Source of the DNA: Flavonifractor sp. AGMB03687 | GTDB taxonomy: Bacteria > Bacillota > Clostridia > Oscillospirales > Oscillospiraceae | Assembly: GCF_017811815.1 (NCBI RefSeq) | Contig: NZ_JADKZI010000002.1 | Location: 1-64,000, forward strand | Direction of reading: 5' to 3' | Length of the DNA: 64,000 bases | Shown here: one piece after another, positions 15,000-24,193 of the stretch | Layout of the letters: each line of letters opens with the position of its first letter | How positions within the stretch are numbered: position 1 is the first letter of the stretch | Translations under genes and position numbers: made by a program | The notes under the pieces: model-generated | The model's input: only the letters and a program-made list of their open reading frames with translations | The model's database searches: none | Told to the model about the DNA's origin: nothing

Positions 15000-15582
15000 A
15001 CAGGTCGATGGGATCGATGTCCACCGGGTGGGTCTTGCGGTACTCCTTGGTCCATCGGGACAGCTGGAGGAGGGTCCACAGGTCGGAGCCGCCGGCGTAG
15101 ATCAGCACCACGCCGATGACCCGGAAGAGAGATGCCTGGGTCAGCAGGGGATGGAACACAATGAAGATGCCCAGCCCGGCGGAGACCAGGGAGAGGATCA
15201 GATTGACGTTCCAGCGGGCGTAATCCATCCGGTGGAGCTCCAGGGTGCGCTTGACGCTGAGCAGGCCGTCAATGGCGATATACAGGCCCAGGATCACCGG
15301 AATGATGCTCTGGATCAGCGGGGGATAGAGGACCATAATGGCACCCACAGCCGCCGCCACAATGCCCAGGAAGAGCCCCAGGAAGGCGCCGCCCCTGCGG
15401 TCCTCGCTGCGGTAAAAGCCAACGATGGCGAAAAGTCCGTAGAGAAGCAGAATGGCGCCGAAGGCATAGGAGATGATGTCCATCACCAGGGTGGGCCACA
15501 CCAGCAGCACAATGCCCAGCAGCAGATAGAGAACGGAGAGGAATACAAAGCTGACCGTCATGTTTTTCAGACGCTCTTTCAT
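14998..15582 (-). CDS. DUF308/HdeD-like membrane protein
   Basis: A 194-residue protein with six helices arranged as three DUF308 repeats, for example LLLGIVLLVWPTLVMDIISY, then IVAAAVGAIMVLYPPLIQSI and GLGIFIVFHPLLTQASLF. HdeD of E. coli belongs to this family and is linked to acid resistance, but the role here is unknown. The open frame extends upstream through an antisense-like stretch; the ATG at 15582 has AAGGTGG upstream and begins the conserved part. The C-terminus is acidic and cytoplasmic. Confidence 0.8.
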   Translation of the reverse strand: MKERLKNMTVSFVFLSVLYLLLGIVLLVWPTLVMDIISYAFGAILLLYGLFAIVGFYRSEDRRGGAFLGLFLGIVAAAVGAIMVLYPPLIQSIIPVILGLYIAIDGLLSVKRTLELHRMDYARWNVNLILSLVSAGLGIFIVFHPLLTQASLFRVIGVVLIYAGGSDLWTLLQLSRWTKEYRKTHPVDIDPIDL

Positions 15583-15605
15583 GGTATAACCACCTTTCCG
15601 GCCCC

Positions 15606-16091
15606 TTATGCCTCGGGGGCCTGCCAGCCCTTGCACACGTCGATCCAGCCGGCGCTGTTGGACAGCTGGGCCAGCTCCTCGCAGTTGAGCTCCACCGCCG
15701 ACGCGGCGTTGCCGGCGGCGGGATAGATGATGTCGAACCGCTGGAGGGAGATATCCAGATAGGTGACGGTGTTGGGGTGCTCGATGCCGAAGGGGCACAC
15801 GCCGCCGATCTCATGGCCGGTGAAGGTCACCACCTGCTCCGGGGTAAGCATGGTGGCCTTGTGGTGGAACTGGGCCTTGAATTTGGAATTGTCGATCTTG
15901 GCGTCGCCGGCGCAGACAATGAGCACCGCGCCGTCCTCGTGGACGAAGGAGAGGGTCTTGGCAATGCGGGCAGGCTCGCATCCCACGGCCTGAGCGGCCA
16001 GCTCCACGGTGGCGCTGGATACGTCAAACTCCCGGATGCGGTCCTCATAGCCCCGCTGACGCAGGTAGGCGCGGCCTTTCTCGATGGACAT
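15606..16091 (-). CDS. YbaK/EbsC-type aminoacyl-tRNA deacylase
   Basis: A 161-residue YbaK-fold protein with the lysine-bearing RIAKTLSF strand, CAGDAKIDNSKFKAQF, and EIGGVCPFGIEH. Members hydrolyse mischarged tRNA, mostly Cys- or Ala-tRNA(Pro). Which tRNA this one acts on cannot be told. Its ATG is one base after the stop of the thioesterase gene, so the two form a pair. Confidence 0.86.
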   Translation of the reverse strand: MSIEKGRAYLRQRGYEDRIREFDVSSATVELAAQAVGCEPARIAKTLSFVHEDGAVLIVCAGDAKIDNSKFKAQFHHKATMLTPEQVVTFTGHEIGGVCPFGIEHPNTVTYLDISLQRFDIIYPAAGNAASAVELNCEELAQLSNSAGWIDVCKGWQAPEA

Positions 16092-16092
16092 G

Positions 16093-16488
16093 TTACTTAC
16101 CCTCTTTCTTGGCCTGGGCCTTGGCCAGGAAGCGGTCCGCCTGGATGATGAAGCGCTGGTGCTCTCCCTTGCCGATGGGGCCGGCCTCGTCGAATGCGGT
16201 TACGGTATAGGTGAGCTTGCGGCCCTCCACAGCGGTGACCTCCGCCTCAGCCCACACCTTCATCCCAACGGGAGTGGCGGCGTCGTGGCTGACGTTGAGC
16301 AGGATGCCCACGGTGCCCTGGCCTTCCTCCAGGGCCTCCTGCACCGCGTTGACGGCGGCATTCTCCATCAGGGCGATCATAGCGGGGGTGGCAAATACGG
16401 GGACCAGACCGCTGCCCACGGCGGCGGCTGTATTTTCAGGGGTGACCATGGTCTCGGCCCGGCCCTTCATTCCTACAGTAATGGACAT
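16093..16488 (-). CDS. FlK-like hotdog thioesterase
   Basis: A 131-residue single hotdog domain resembling the fluoroacetyl-CoA thioesterase FlK group, with FATPAMIALMENAAVNAV near residue 32 (the helix carrying the catalytic threonine and glutamate in FlK) and VSHDAATPVGMKVWAEAEV as the following strand. Most bacterial members have no known link to fluoroacetate and probably act on short acyl-CoAs. The ATG has AAGGAG eight bases upstream. It is upstream of, and coupled with, the YbaK gene. Confidence 0.8.
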   Translation of the reverse strand: MSITVGMKGRAETMVTPENTAAAVGSGLVPVFATPAMIALMENAAVNAVQEALEEGQGTVGILLNVSHDAATPVGMKVWAEAEVTAVEGRKLTYTVTAFDEAGPIGKGEHQRFIIQADRFLAKAQAKKEGK

Positions 16489-16558
16489 AGATAAGGCTCC
16501 TTTTCTGGAAATTGGTTCGTGCGAGTATCATTTTACATCATCTGCCCAAAGAAGGCAA

Positions 16559-16592
16559 TAAGAAAGCCGCACACAGCGGTGCGGCTTTCTTG
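16559..16592. terminator. bidirectional terminator between the thioesterase promoter region and potD
   Basis: AAGAAAGCCGCAC pairs with GTGCGGCTTTCTT around a 6-nt loop. On the minus strand it ends the pot operon just after potD. Confidence 0.82.
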
Positions 16593-16599
16593 GTGTGAT

Positions 16600-17679
16600 T
16601 TAGTTGGAGGCCAGCATGAGACGGGTCCACTCGGAATCGTAGAGGGCCAGGATCTCATCGGGCAGGTTCTTGAAGCTCTCGCAGTTGGCCAGGATGGACT
16701 CATCGGGGTAGGCGTAGGGATCGTTGGCCACCTCGGGGTCCAGCTCCTCACGGACGGAGAGCAGGGGGGAGGAGTACCAGATCTCCTCACAGTTCTTCAG
16801 GCCAGCCTGAGTGGAGCACATATAGTTGATGAAGATCTCGGCGTTCTCCTTGTTCTCAGCGCTCTTGGGGATGCACATGGCGTCCACGTACAGGTTGGTG
16901 CCCTCCTCGGGGATGCAGAAGGCCAGGTCGGGGTTGACCTCAGCCATGGTCAGGTAGTCACCGTAGTAGTAGGCGCCGATGGCGGCGGAGCCGCCCTGCA
17001 TCTTCTCAAAGATCTCGTCCATGACGTAGGACTGCACCAGGGGCTTCTGCTTGATCAGCAGGTCAACGGCCTCCTTGATCTGGGCCTCATCGGTGGTGTT
17101 GTAGGAGTAGCCCAGGTACTTCAGGGCCACGCCGATGGCGTCACGGGAGTTGTTGAACATCAGGATCTGGCCGGCATAGTCCTCATCAAACATGGTGGCC
17201 CAACTGGTGGGAGTCTCATCCACCATGGTGGTGTTGTAGATGATGCCCAGCAGACCCCACATATAGGGCACGCTGTACAGGTTCTCAGGATCGTAGTCGG
17301 GATTCTTCAGAGCGGGGTCCACATCCTCGAAATTGGGAATGTTGTCGAAGTTCAAAGGCTCCAGCATATCCTCTTCGATCATACGGGAGATCATATAGTC
17401 GGAAGGGATGACCACGTCGTAGCTGGCGCCGTCGTTCTTCAGTACGCCGTACATGGACTCATTGCTCTCAAAGGTGTCGTAGTTCACCTTGATACCGGTC
17501 TCGGCGGTAAAGTCTTCCAGGACGGACTCGTCGATATAGACGCCCCAGTTGTAGACGTTGACGACGCCCTTGTCAGCGGAGCCGGGGTCCTTGGACTCGC
17601 CGGAGTTGCCGCCGCAGCCGGCCAGCACCAGGCTGAGAGAGAGTGCGGAGGTGGTCAGAAGTGCGAGAGACTTTTTCAA
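16600..17679 (-). CDS. potD: polyamine ABC transporter substrate-binding lipoprotein
   Basis: A 359-residue lipoprotein. Residues 1-21 are a signal peptide ending in the lipobox LAGC. The mature part matches PotD/PotF: VYNWGVYIDESVLEDF at the start, DVVIPSDYMISRMIEEDML, and IGAYYYGDYLTMAEVNPDL, with aromatic and acidic residues suited to binding spermidine or putrescine. The start is TTG at 17679, since the signal peptide begins there and no ATG fits. It is the last gene of potA-potB-potC-potD, 75 nt after potC. Confidence 0.93.
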   Translation of the reverse strand: MKKSLALLTTSALSLSLVLAGCGGNSGESKDPGSADKGVVNVYNWGVYIDESVLEDFTAETGIKVNYDTFESNESMYGVLKNDGASYDVVIPSDYMISRMIEEDMLEPLNFDNIPNFEDVDPALKNPDYDPENLYSVPYMWGLLGIIYNTTMVDETPTSWATMFDEDYAGQILMFNNSRDAIGVALKYLGYSYNTTDEAQIKEAVDLLIKQKPLVQSYVMDEIFEKMQGGSAAIGAYYYGDYLTMAEVNPDLAFCIPEEGTNLYVDAMCIPKSAENKENAEIFINYMCSTQAGLKNCEEIWYSSPLLSVREELDPEVANDPYAYPDESILANCESFKNLPDEILALYDSEWTRLMLASN

Positions 17680-17754
17680 TTTCTTTCTTTATCCCCTTTC
17701 GGAAATCAATTTTATAACAAGCCCGTCAGGGCATGTTACCACAAAGCGTGGACC

Positions 17755-18615
17755 TTACCGGCCCGGATTGAGCTTGGCTTTCCGCCGGAGGGAGGCAGTT
17801 TCCTGCCGGGCCTGCCGGATGTTGACGGTCAGCAGCAGAGCAAACACACACACAAACATCAGGGTAGACAAAGCGTTGATCTCTGGAGTCACCGGCTTTT
17901 TCACCATGGTGTAGATCTCCACCGCCAGGGTGGTGACGCCGGAGCCCTTGGTAAAGTAGCTGATGACGAAGTCGTCGATGGACATGGTAAAGGCGATGAT
18001 CAGGCCGTTGAGCACGCCGGGCATGATCTCGGGCAGGATGACCTTCCGGAAGGCGTACCAGCCGGAGGCGCCCAGATCCTGAGCCGCCTCATACACGTTG
18101 GGGTCCAGCTGCCGCAGCTTGGGCATCACCGACAGGATCACGTAGGGGGCATTGAAGGTGATGTGGGCGATGAGCAGGGTACCAAAGCCCATCTTCCAGC
18201 GGATACCCAGAGCCTCGCTGAGGAAGCTGCCGTTGAACACCCCGATGGCGAACACGAAGAGCAGCATCATGGACACGCCGGTGATGATATCCGCGTTGGT
18301 CAGGGGGATGTTGTTGACGGACAGGCAGATGCTGCGGGACCGGCGGCGCATGGAGTAGAAGCCGATGGCGGCAGCGGTGCCCAGGATGGTGGCGATAAAG
18401 GCGGCCAGCACCGACAGAATAATGGTGGTGCGCAGGGCGCCCAGCAGACGGGTGTTGTGGAAGAGCTCCACGTACCAGTCCAGGGAGAAGCCGCCCCAGA
18501 CACGGTTGCTCTTGGTGGCGTTGAAGGAGAAGACGATGAGCAGCACAATGGGGGCGTACAGGAAGATATACACCAGCAGGGAGAAGAGGCGGGAAGGGAT
18601 TCGATGCTTTCTCAC
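17755..18615 (-). CDS. potC: polyamine ABC transporter permease PotC
   Basis: A 286-residue permease with six helices and the inner-membrane signature AAQDLGASGWYAFRKVILPE, the EAA loop that contacts the ATPase. The sequence start (IPSRLFSLLVYIFLYAPIV) and length match PotC. Its ATG overlaps the potB stop by 4 nt. It works with PotB as the channel for spermidine/putrescine import. Confidence 0.94.
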   Translation of the reverse strand: MRKHRIPSRLFSLLVYIFLYAPIVLLIVFSFNATKSNRVWGGFSLDWYVELFHNTRLLGALRTTIILSVLAAFIATILGTAAAIGFYSMRRRSRSICLSVNNIPLTNADIITGVSMMLLFVFAIGVFNGSFLSEALGIRWKMGFGTLLIAHITFNAPYVILSVMPKLRQLDPNVYEAAQDLGASGWYAFRKVILPEIMPGVLNGLIIAFTMSIDDFVISYFTKGSGVTTLAVEIYTMVKKPVTPEINALSTLMFVCVFALLLTVNIRQARQETASLRRKAKLNPGR

Positions 18616-19460
18616 AGCACAGCCACCCCCTCTTCACCTTCGCCGAAGCGATTCATGATGGCCATCAGCACCAGTACGATTACCATCATCACCAGGGCGA
18701 TGGCGGAGCCCAGGTGGGGGTTGTAGGCGTTGCCCAGGAACTGCATCTCAATGAGATCGCCCAGCAGCAGGGTCTTGCCGCCGCCCAGCAGGCGGGACAG
18801 GGCAAAGGTGGACACGGAGGGGATGAACACCATGGTCACGCCCGACAGCACGCCGGGGAGAGACAGGGGGAAGATCACCTTCCGGAACACCATGGAGCTG
18901 TTGGCGCCCAGGTCCTGGGCGGCCTCCACCACCTTGGGGTCGATCTTTTCGATGACCGAGAAGATGGGCAGCACCATAAAGGGCAGGAAGTTATACACCA
19001 TACCCAGCACAATGGCGCCGGGGGTGTTGATCATGTGGAAAAACTGGATGTTGGTGCCGAAGATGGTGTTCCACAGATCGAAGAAGCCGATGGCGGACAG
19101 GAACTGGTTAATGAGACCGTTGTCGTCCAGAATGGACATCCAGGCGTAGGTCCGCAGCAGGAAGTTCATCCACATGGGCAGCATGATGAGCATCATAGCC
19201 ACCTTGCGCACCATCACCCCTTCCCGGGACAGGAAGTAAGCCAGGGGATAGCCGATCAGGATGCAGATCAGTGTGGCGATAAAGGCCAGGGCGAAGGAGT
19301 GCTGAAAGGCGGGGATATAGGTCCCCATGTTGCTGAAGTTATCCAGGGTGACGCTGCCGTCCTGGCCGGTAAAGGCGAAGATCACGACCAGAATCAGGGG
19401 GGCCACCACGAAGAGGGCCATCCATACCACGTAGGGCGCGGCCAGCCATTTATTCCTCAT
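18612..19460 (-). CDS. potB: polyamine ABC transporter permease PotB
   Basis: A 282-residue permease with six helices and the EAA loop [20 protein letters not shown]. The ATG at 19460 overlaps the end of potA by 11 nt, so translation is coupled. It pairs with PotC in the membrane. Confidence 0.94.
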   Translation of the reverse strand: MRNKWLAAPYVVWMALFVVAPLILVVIFAFTGQDGSVTLDNFSNMGTYIPAFQHSFALAFIATLICILIGYPLAYFLSREGVMVRKVAMMLIMLPMWMNFLLRTYAWMSILDDNGLINQFLSAIGFFDLWNTIFGTNIQFFHMINTPGAIVLGMVYNFLPFMVLPIFSVIEKIDPKVVEAAQDLGANSSMVFRKVIFPLSLPGVLSGVTMVFIPSVSTFALSRLLGGGKTLLLGDLIEMQFLGNAYNPHLGSAIALVMMVIVLVLMAIMNRFGEGEEGVAVL

Positions 19461-20619
19461 CGTCGTGCTCCTCCTCCAGCCGGTCCTCGTTGAGCTCGTC
19501 ATACTCGGAGGAGTAGGAGCTGTAGTCGCCGAAGGTGCCGGAGTACTGGCTCTTCTTCATGATGTGGAAGCCGTCGGGGTCGATCTTCACCCCAATCTTT
19601 GCTCCCACGGGAGAATAGTCGGTGGTCTGGATCAGCCACTTGAAGCCCCGGAAGTCCACGATGATGTCATAGTGGATGCCCTTGAAGGTGACCTCGGTGA
19701 CGGTACCGGTGAGCTGGCCCTCGGATTCGGGCACGATGTCGATGTCCTCGGGGCGGATGACCACGTCCACCGCCTCGCCGGGGGAAAAGCCCTTATCCAG
19801 GCACTTGAACTTGCGGCCGTACATACCCACCACGTAGTCCTCATGCATGATGCCGTCGATGATGTTGGACTCACCGATGAAGTCGGCCACGAAGGCGTTC
19901 TTGGGCTCGTTGTAAATGTCCTCGGGGGTGCCGATCTGCTGGATCTTGCCCTCGTTCATCACCACGATGGTGTCGGACATGGTCAGGGCCTCTTCCTGAT
20001 CGTGGGTAACATAAATAAAGGTAATACCCACCTGCTGCTGGATCCGCTTCAGCTCGATCTGCATGTCCTTGCGCAGCTTCAGGTCCAGGGCGCCCAGAGG
20101 CTCGTCCAGAAGCAGCACCTGGGGCCGGTTGACGATGGCGCGGGCAATGGCCACACGCTGCTGCTGACCGCCGGAGAGGGAGTTCACCGAACGCTTGCCG
20201 TAGCCGGCCAGGTTCACCAGGGCCAGAGCCTCCTCCACCCGCTCCTTGATCTCGGACTCAGGGACCTTGATCATCTTCTTGGGATCCTTGGGATCGGGGA
20301 CCTTGTTCACCCGCAGGCCGAAGGCCACATTCTCAAAAATGTTCATGTGGGTGAACAGGGCGTACTTCTGAAAGACGGTATTGACCTTCCGCTTATGTGG
20401 GGGAACGTCATTAATCCTCACGCCGTCAAAATAAACGTCGCCGGAGGTAGGCTTCTGGAAGCCGCCGATAATACGAAGCGTCGTGGTTTTGCCGCACCCG
20501 GAAGGACCGAGCAGCGTGAGGAACTCCTTATCGTTAATATACAGATTGATATGGTCCAGGATGACGTCGTCATCAAATTTCATGAAGCAATCCGACAGGC
20601 GGATCAGTTCCTTGGACAT
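19450..20619 (-). CDS. potA: polyamine ABC transporter ATP-binding protein PotA
   Basis: A 389-residue ATPase: Walker [14 protein letters not shown] near residue 36, signature [15 protein letters not shown], Walker [13 protein letters not shown] and the switch histidine in [12 protein letters not shown]-terminal TOBE-type domain (about 285-360) is present. An acidic tail rich in E and D is unusual and overlaps potB. GGGGGAGG precedes the ATG. It is the first gene of the operon, behind a promoter and a long hairpin at 20649-20724. Confidence 0.95.
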   Translation of the reverse strand: MSKELIRLSDCFMKFDDDVILDHINLYINDKEFLTLLGPSGCGKTTTLRIIGGFQKPTSGDVYFDGVRINDVPPHKRKVNTVFQKYALFTHMNIFENVAFGLRVNKVPDPKDPKKMIKVPESEIKERVEEALALVNLAGYGKRSVNSLSGGQQQRVAIARAIVNRPQVLLLDEPLGALDLKLRKDMQIELKRIQQQVGITFIYVTHDQEEALTMSDTIVVMNEGKIQQIGTPEDIYNEPKNAFVADFIGESNIIDGIMHEDYVVGMYGRKFKCLDKGFSPGEAVDVVIRPEDIDIVPESEGQLTGTVTEVTFKGIHYDIIVDFRGFKWLIQTTDYSPVGAKIGVKIDPDGFHIMKKSQYSGTFGDYSSYSSEYDELNEDRLEEEHDDEE

Positions 20620-20648
20620 GTATCCTCCCCCATTTCTAAACGGTAGTA

Positions 20649-20684
20649 AAGGGCGTACCCAAACCGGCGGTTGGGTACGCCCTT
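20649..20684 (-). promoter_or_regulatory. long perfect hairpin in the potA leader
   Basis: 14-bp perfect arms (20649-20662 and 20671-20684) with an 8-nt loop. On the minus strand it begins about 6 nt after the predicted start and is followed by TTTACTACCGT, a weak T tract. It may be a partial terminator or a stabilising 5' hairpin. The same 11 bases follow the gltB leader terminator. Confidence 0.6.
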
Positions 20685-20695
20685 ATGACGAAACA

Positions 20696-20724
20696 AATAT
20701 ATATGGAATTGCGAAAAATGTCAA
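20696..20724 (-). promoter_or_regulatory. sigma-A promoter for potABCD
   Basis: On the minus strand TTGACA (20724-20719), 17-bp spacer, TATATT (20701-20696). Confidence 0.75.
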
Positions 20725-20782
20725 TAATAAAACGGCTTTTTTTCGCGGATTTTACGCCCGCGCCCTCAGGGGGCCATTCCAC

Positions 20783-21745
20783 TCAAGGCTGGGGGAAATA
20801 CTCCTCCACAAAATCCACGTTTTCCACGGTAAATACCCGCCCCCGCAGGTACTCCAGAATACCGGCGTCGGTGGGGAAGGTGAACTCCAGCTTATAGGAA
20901 TAGAGGGCCTGGAAGGAGCGGCCGTACTGCTTGTTGTCCCGCTCCCGGCCGTACTTGCCGTCTCCCAGCAGGGGGTGGCCGGAGGCGGCGAACTGGGCCC
21001 GGATCTGGTGGGTGCGGCCGGTGAGCAGCTCACACTCTACCAGGGACAGGCCCCGGTTGACCTTCAGTGTCTTATATAAGGTAGCGGCGCTCTTGCCACC
21101 GGGCACCGGCTTGTGGAAGACCTTCACCTGGGCCTTGTTCTCGTCCTTCAGCAGAAAGCCCTCCAGCTTGCCCTGGGGAGGGGTCATTTTGCCGTGGATG
21201 ATGGCCAGGTAGAACTTGGCGATCTCCCGGTCCTTGATCTTCTGATTCAGGATGCGCAGGGTCTCGGCATTCTTGGCCGCCATGACGATGCCGCCGGTGT
21301 TGCGGTCGATGCGGTTGCACAGGGCAGGGGTGAAGGAGTGCTCGTCCCGGGGATTCCACTCCTTCTTTTGATAAAGGTAGGCCTGGATGTGGGTGATGAG
21401 GGTGTTGACCTTCTCATGCTCGTCGGCGTGGCACAGCAGGCCGGGGCGCTTATTGAGAAGCATCAGGTTCTCGTCCTCATACACAATGTCCAGCTTGGGC
21501 TTGAACACCGCAAGAAACGCATTGTCCTCCCGGGGCTGGTCAAAAAACTCGTCATTGATGTATAATTGTAACAGGTCTCCCACCTGGAGCCGCACATCCC
21601 GCTGGGACCCCTTGCCGTTGACCTTCACCCGCTTCAGGCGGATGTACTTCTGGGCCAGGGGGGCGGGGAGGAGAGGCAGGGTCTTGCCCAGCCACCGGTC
21701 CAGCCGCTGCCCGGCGTCATTTTTTCCAATGGTGAATTCCCGCAT
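20783..21745 (-). CDS. RluA/RluD family 23S rRNA pseudouridine synthase
   Basis: A 320-residue enzyme with an N-terminal S4 RNA-binding domain (about 12-70; YIRLKRVKVNGKGSQRDVRL) and the pseudouridine synthase domain. The catalytic aspartate is in NRIDRNTGGIVMAAK, and LLTGRTHQIRAQFAASGHPL is the second family motif. RluA-type enzymes isomerise uridines in large rRNA or tRNA; the site here is not predictable. It is a single gene read from the minus strand, upstream of the pot operon but with a separate promoter between them. Confidence 0.9.
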   Translation of the reverse strand: MREFTIGKNDAGQRLDRWLGKTLPLLPAPLAQKYIRLKRVKVNGKGSQRDVRLQVGDLLQLYINDEFFDQPREDNAFLAVFKPKLDIVYEDENLMLLNKRPGLLCHADEHEKVNTLITHIQAYLYQKKEWNPRDEHSFTPALCNRIDRNTGGIVMAAKNAETLRILNQKIKDREIAKFYLAIIHGKMTPPQGKLEGFLLKDENKAQVKVFHKPVPGGKSAATLYKTLKVNRGLSLVECELLTGRTHQIRAQFAASGHPLLGDGKYGRERDNKQYGRSFQALYSYKLEFTFPTDAGILEYLRGRVFTVENVDFVEEYFPQP

Positions 21746-21874
21746 AGTGACCTCCGGCGCGCCGAAGCGCGATTTTTTCAGTAACTATATATTATACTGA
21801 ATTCTCCCTTTGGGCGCAAGAAGGGCCGGGAGAAAGGGCAGGAAAAAGTGGTAGAAAAAAGTTGAAAAAAAGAT

Positions 21875-21903
21875 TTGACAACCGGAAGTATTTTCGCTAT
21901 AAT
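21875..21903 (+). promoter_or_regulatory. consensus sigma-A promoter for yceD-rpmF
   Basis: TTGACA (21875-21880), 17-bp spacer, TATAAT (21898-21903): a perfect match in both boxes. Confidence 0.9.
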
Positions 21904-21932
21904 ATTCCGCGTACCATTATGAGGAGGGTATC

Positions 21933-22433
21933 ATGCGCTTTAATCTGAAGGAGATACTTCACGTACCGGGCGCGTCTCTGCCCTTTGAGTCCCAGTTGGA
22001 CCTGTCCGATTTGGATTTTTACGGGGAGCGGCCCTTTGCCCATCCCATTGTGATCCATGGGACGGTACGCAACATGGCGGGTGCACTTGTGCTGGAAGGA
22101 AGCGCGGACACCACTTTGGAACTGGTGTGTGACCGCTGCCTCAAGCCGTTCCAGCAGGAATTGCGTCTGCCCGTCAGCACTCTGCTGGCAGAGACCCTGG
22201 AGGATGAGGAGAACGACGAGATCGTGCTCCTGGAGGACGGCGCCGTGGATCTGGACGAGGTGTTCACCACGGCTTTGGTGCTGTCCATGGACTCCAAGCA
22301 CGTCTGCTCCGAGGATTGTAAAGGTCTGTGCGCCACCTGCGGCGCCAACCTGAACGAGGGACCCTGCGGATGCAGAAAAGAGATCGATCCACGTTTGGCT
22401 GCACTTGCGCAGCTGTTGGATAAAGATGAGTAA
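21933..22433 (+). CDS. yceD: DUF177 (YceD) protein
   Basis: A 166-residue DUF177 protein with LVCDRCLKPFQQELRLPV near residue 66 and a cysteine-rich end CSEDCKGLCATCGANLNEG, which probably binds zinc. In bacteria and plants YceD affects 23S rRNA processing or accumulation and is nearly always encoded before rpmF, as here (41 nt apart). It is driven by a perfect consensus promoter, as expected for a ribosome gene. Confidence 0.92.
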   Translation: MRFNLKEILHVPGASLPFESQLDLSDLDFYGERPFAHPIVIHGTVRNMAGALVLEGSADTTLELVCDRCLKPFQQELRLPVSTLLAETLEDEENDEIVLLEDGAVDLDEVFTTALVLSMDSKHVCSEDCKGLCATCGANLNEGPCGCRKEIDPRLAALAQLLDKDE

Positions 22434-22474
22434 GATTTGCCCGGCCAGGGCATGAACCTAAGGAGGTGTCATAG

Positions 22475-22672
22475 ATGGCAGTCCCTAAGAGTAAAGTGTC
22501 CAAGCAGCGCCGGAATAAGCGCCGCAGCTCCGTGTGGAAGCTGGAGACTCCCGGCGTCACCACCTGCCCCAAGTGCGGTGCGTTCCGTCTGCCCCACCGG
22601 ATGTGCAAGAGCTGCATGACCTACAAGGGCCATGAGTTCGGTAAGGTGGAGACCACTGCTGAGGCGAACTAA
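22475..22672 (+). CDS. rpmF: 50S ribosomal protein L32
   Basis: A 65-residue L32 beginning MAVPKSKVSKQRRNKRRSS. The zinc ribbon is formed by CPKC and CKSC with 12 residues between them. CTAAGGAGG precedes the ATG. It is co-transcribed with yceD and followed by a terminator. Confidence 0.97.
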   Translation: MAVPKSKVSKQRRNKRRSSVWKLETPGVTTCPKCGAFRLPHRMCKSCMTYKGHEFGKVETTAEAN

Positions 22673-22681
22673 ATAGCCGAA

Positions 22682-22716
22682 AAAGAAGAGGGGAGAGAAG
22701 CCCCTCTTTCTTTTTG
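22682..22716 (+). terminator. terminator after rpmF
   Basis: AAAGAAGAGGGG pairs with CCCCTCTTTCTTT around a 7-nt loop, followed by T's. Confidence 0.88.
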
Positions 22717-22809
22717 CCCGGAATTCGGGTACAATAAGTGTCATGGAGCTTGTAGGGGCGGCTTTTGGAGCCGCTCACATGCCATACCATTCCGGAAAGG
22801 AGCTCGCCC

Positions 22810-24177
22810 ATGAGCCTGACCAAAATCGCATCGGTGGACCCCCACAGTCCGGCCCGGAAGGCGGGCGTCAGGCCGGGGGAGACCCTGACCCACATCAACG
22901 GCCATCCCATTGTGGATGTGCTGGACTATAAGTTTTACGCCTACGATCCCAGGCTGGAGCTCACCCTCACCGAGGAAAACGGCGGCAGCCGCACCCTCCG
23001 CATCAAAAAAGAGGAGGGAGAGGACCTGGGCCTGAACTTTGAGACCTATCTGATGGACCGAGCCCGGTCCTGCGCCAACAAGTGCATCTTCTGCTTTGTG
23101 GACCAGATGCCTCCCGGTATGCGGGAGACCCTTTATTTTAAGGATGACGATGCCCGGCTGTCCTTCCTGATGGGCAACTATATGACCCTGACCAACCTGT
23201 CCCAGCGGGAGATCCAGCGGATCATCGACCTGCGGATCAGCCCCATCAACATTTCGGTCCACGCCACCGACCCCGAACTGCGCACCGCCATGCTGAAGAA
23301 TCCCCGGGCAGGGGAGTGCCTCTCCATTATGGAGCGGTTTGCCAAGGCGGGTATTGAGATGAACTGCCAGGTGGTGGCCTGCCCCGGCGTCAACGACGGC
23401 CCCGCCCTGACCCGGACCATGGAGGATCTGGGCAAGCTCCACCCCGCGGTGACCAGCGTGGCCGTGGTGCCGGTGGGCGTCACCAAATTCCGGGAGGGGC
23501 TTTGCCGCATCGAGCCCTACACCAAGGAGCAGGCGGCCGCCCTTATCGACCAGGTGGAAACCTTTGCCCATACCTTTCTGCAGGAACACGGTACCAGCCT
23601 GGTGTGGTGCTCCGATGAATTTTACCTCATGGCCGGACGGAAGCTGCCGGAAAAGGCCTATTATGAGGATCTGGACCAGCTGGAAAACGGCGTAGGGATG
23701 CTGCGGCTGCTTCTTCATCAGGCTGCTATGGGCATGGAGGAGGAAGAGCCGGAGCAGGTTGAGCCTTTTTCTATCGCCACCGGCCTGTCTGCTGCTCCTT
23801 TTGTGCAGGAAATTGTTGACAACGCCCGGAAGCAGTGTGGTAATATAAAAGGAACCGTCTATCCCATTGTCAACCGCTTCTTTGGAGAGACCATTACGGT
23901 CTCCGGCCTCATTACCGGAACCGATCTCATCGAGCAGCTCAGGGGAAAAGACCTGGGCGGACGGCTGCTCATCCCGGACAATATGTTCCGGGCCGGGGAG
24001 CAGGTGTTCCTGGATGATGTGACGGTGGAGCAGGTGGAGCAGGCTCTGGGTGTGACGGTAGTCCCGGTGCCTGCCGACAGCGGATTTGATCTGGCGGACG
24101 CCATCCTGGGCCGGGAAGTGACGGCCCAATGCCCCGTACTCCCGCCGGAGGCGGAGTATTATCGATATAATCCGTAA
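22810..24177 (+). CDS. DUF512 radical SAM protein with N-terminal PDZ domain
   Basis: A 455-residue protein. Residues 5-60 are a PDZ-like domain (SPARKAGVRPGETLTHINGH). A radical SAM-type cluster loop CANKCIFC lies near residue 96, and the DUF512 region continues with SVHATDPELRTAML and VQVV-like strands. The family is restricted mainly to Clostridia and Cyanobacteria, and its reaction is unknown. The gene stands directly before der, with a 16-nt gap, as in many clostridia. AAAGGAG precedes the ATG at 22810. Confidence 0.9.
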   Translation: MSLTKIASVDPHSPARKAGVRPGETLTHINGHPIVDVLDYKFYAYDPRLELTLTEENGGSRTLRIKKEEGEDLGLNFETYLMDRARSCANKCIFCFVDQMPPGMRETLYFKDDDARLSFLMGNYMTLTNLSQREIQRIIDLRISPINISVHATDPELRTAMLKNPRAGECLSIMERFAKAGIEMNCQVVACPGVNDGPALTRTMEDLGKLHPAVTSVAVVPVGVTKFREGLCRIEPYTKEQAAALIDQVETFAHTFLQEHGTSLVWCSDEFYLMAGRKLPEKAYYEDLDQLENGVGMLRLLLHQAAMGMEEEEPEQVEPFSIATGLSAAPFVQEIVDNARKQCGNIKGTVYPIVNRFFGETITVSGLITGTDLIEQLRGKDLGGRLLIPDNMFRAGEQVFLDDVTVEQVEQALGVTVVPVPADSGFDLADAILGREVTAQCPVLPPEAEYYRYNP

Positions 24178-24193
24178 AGGGAGGGAATGTGCC

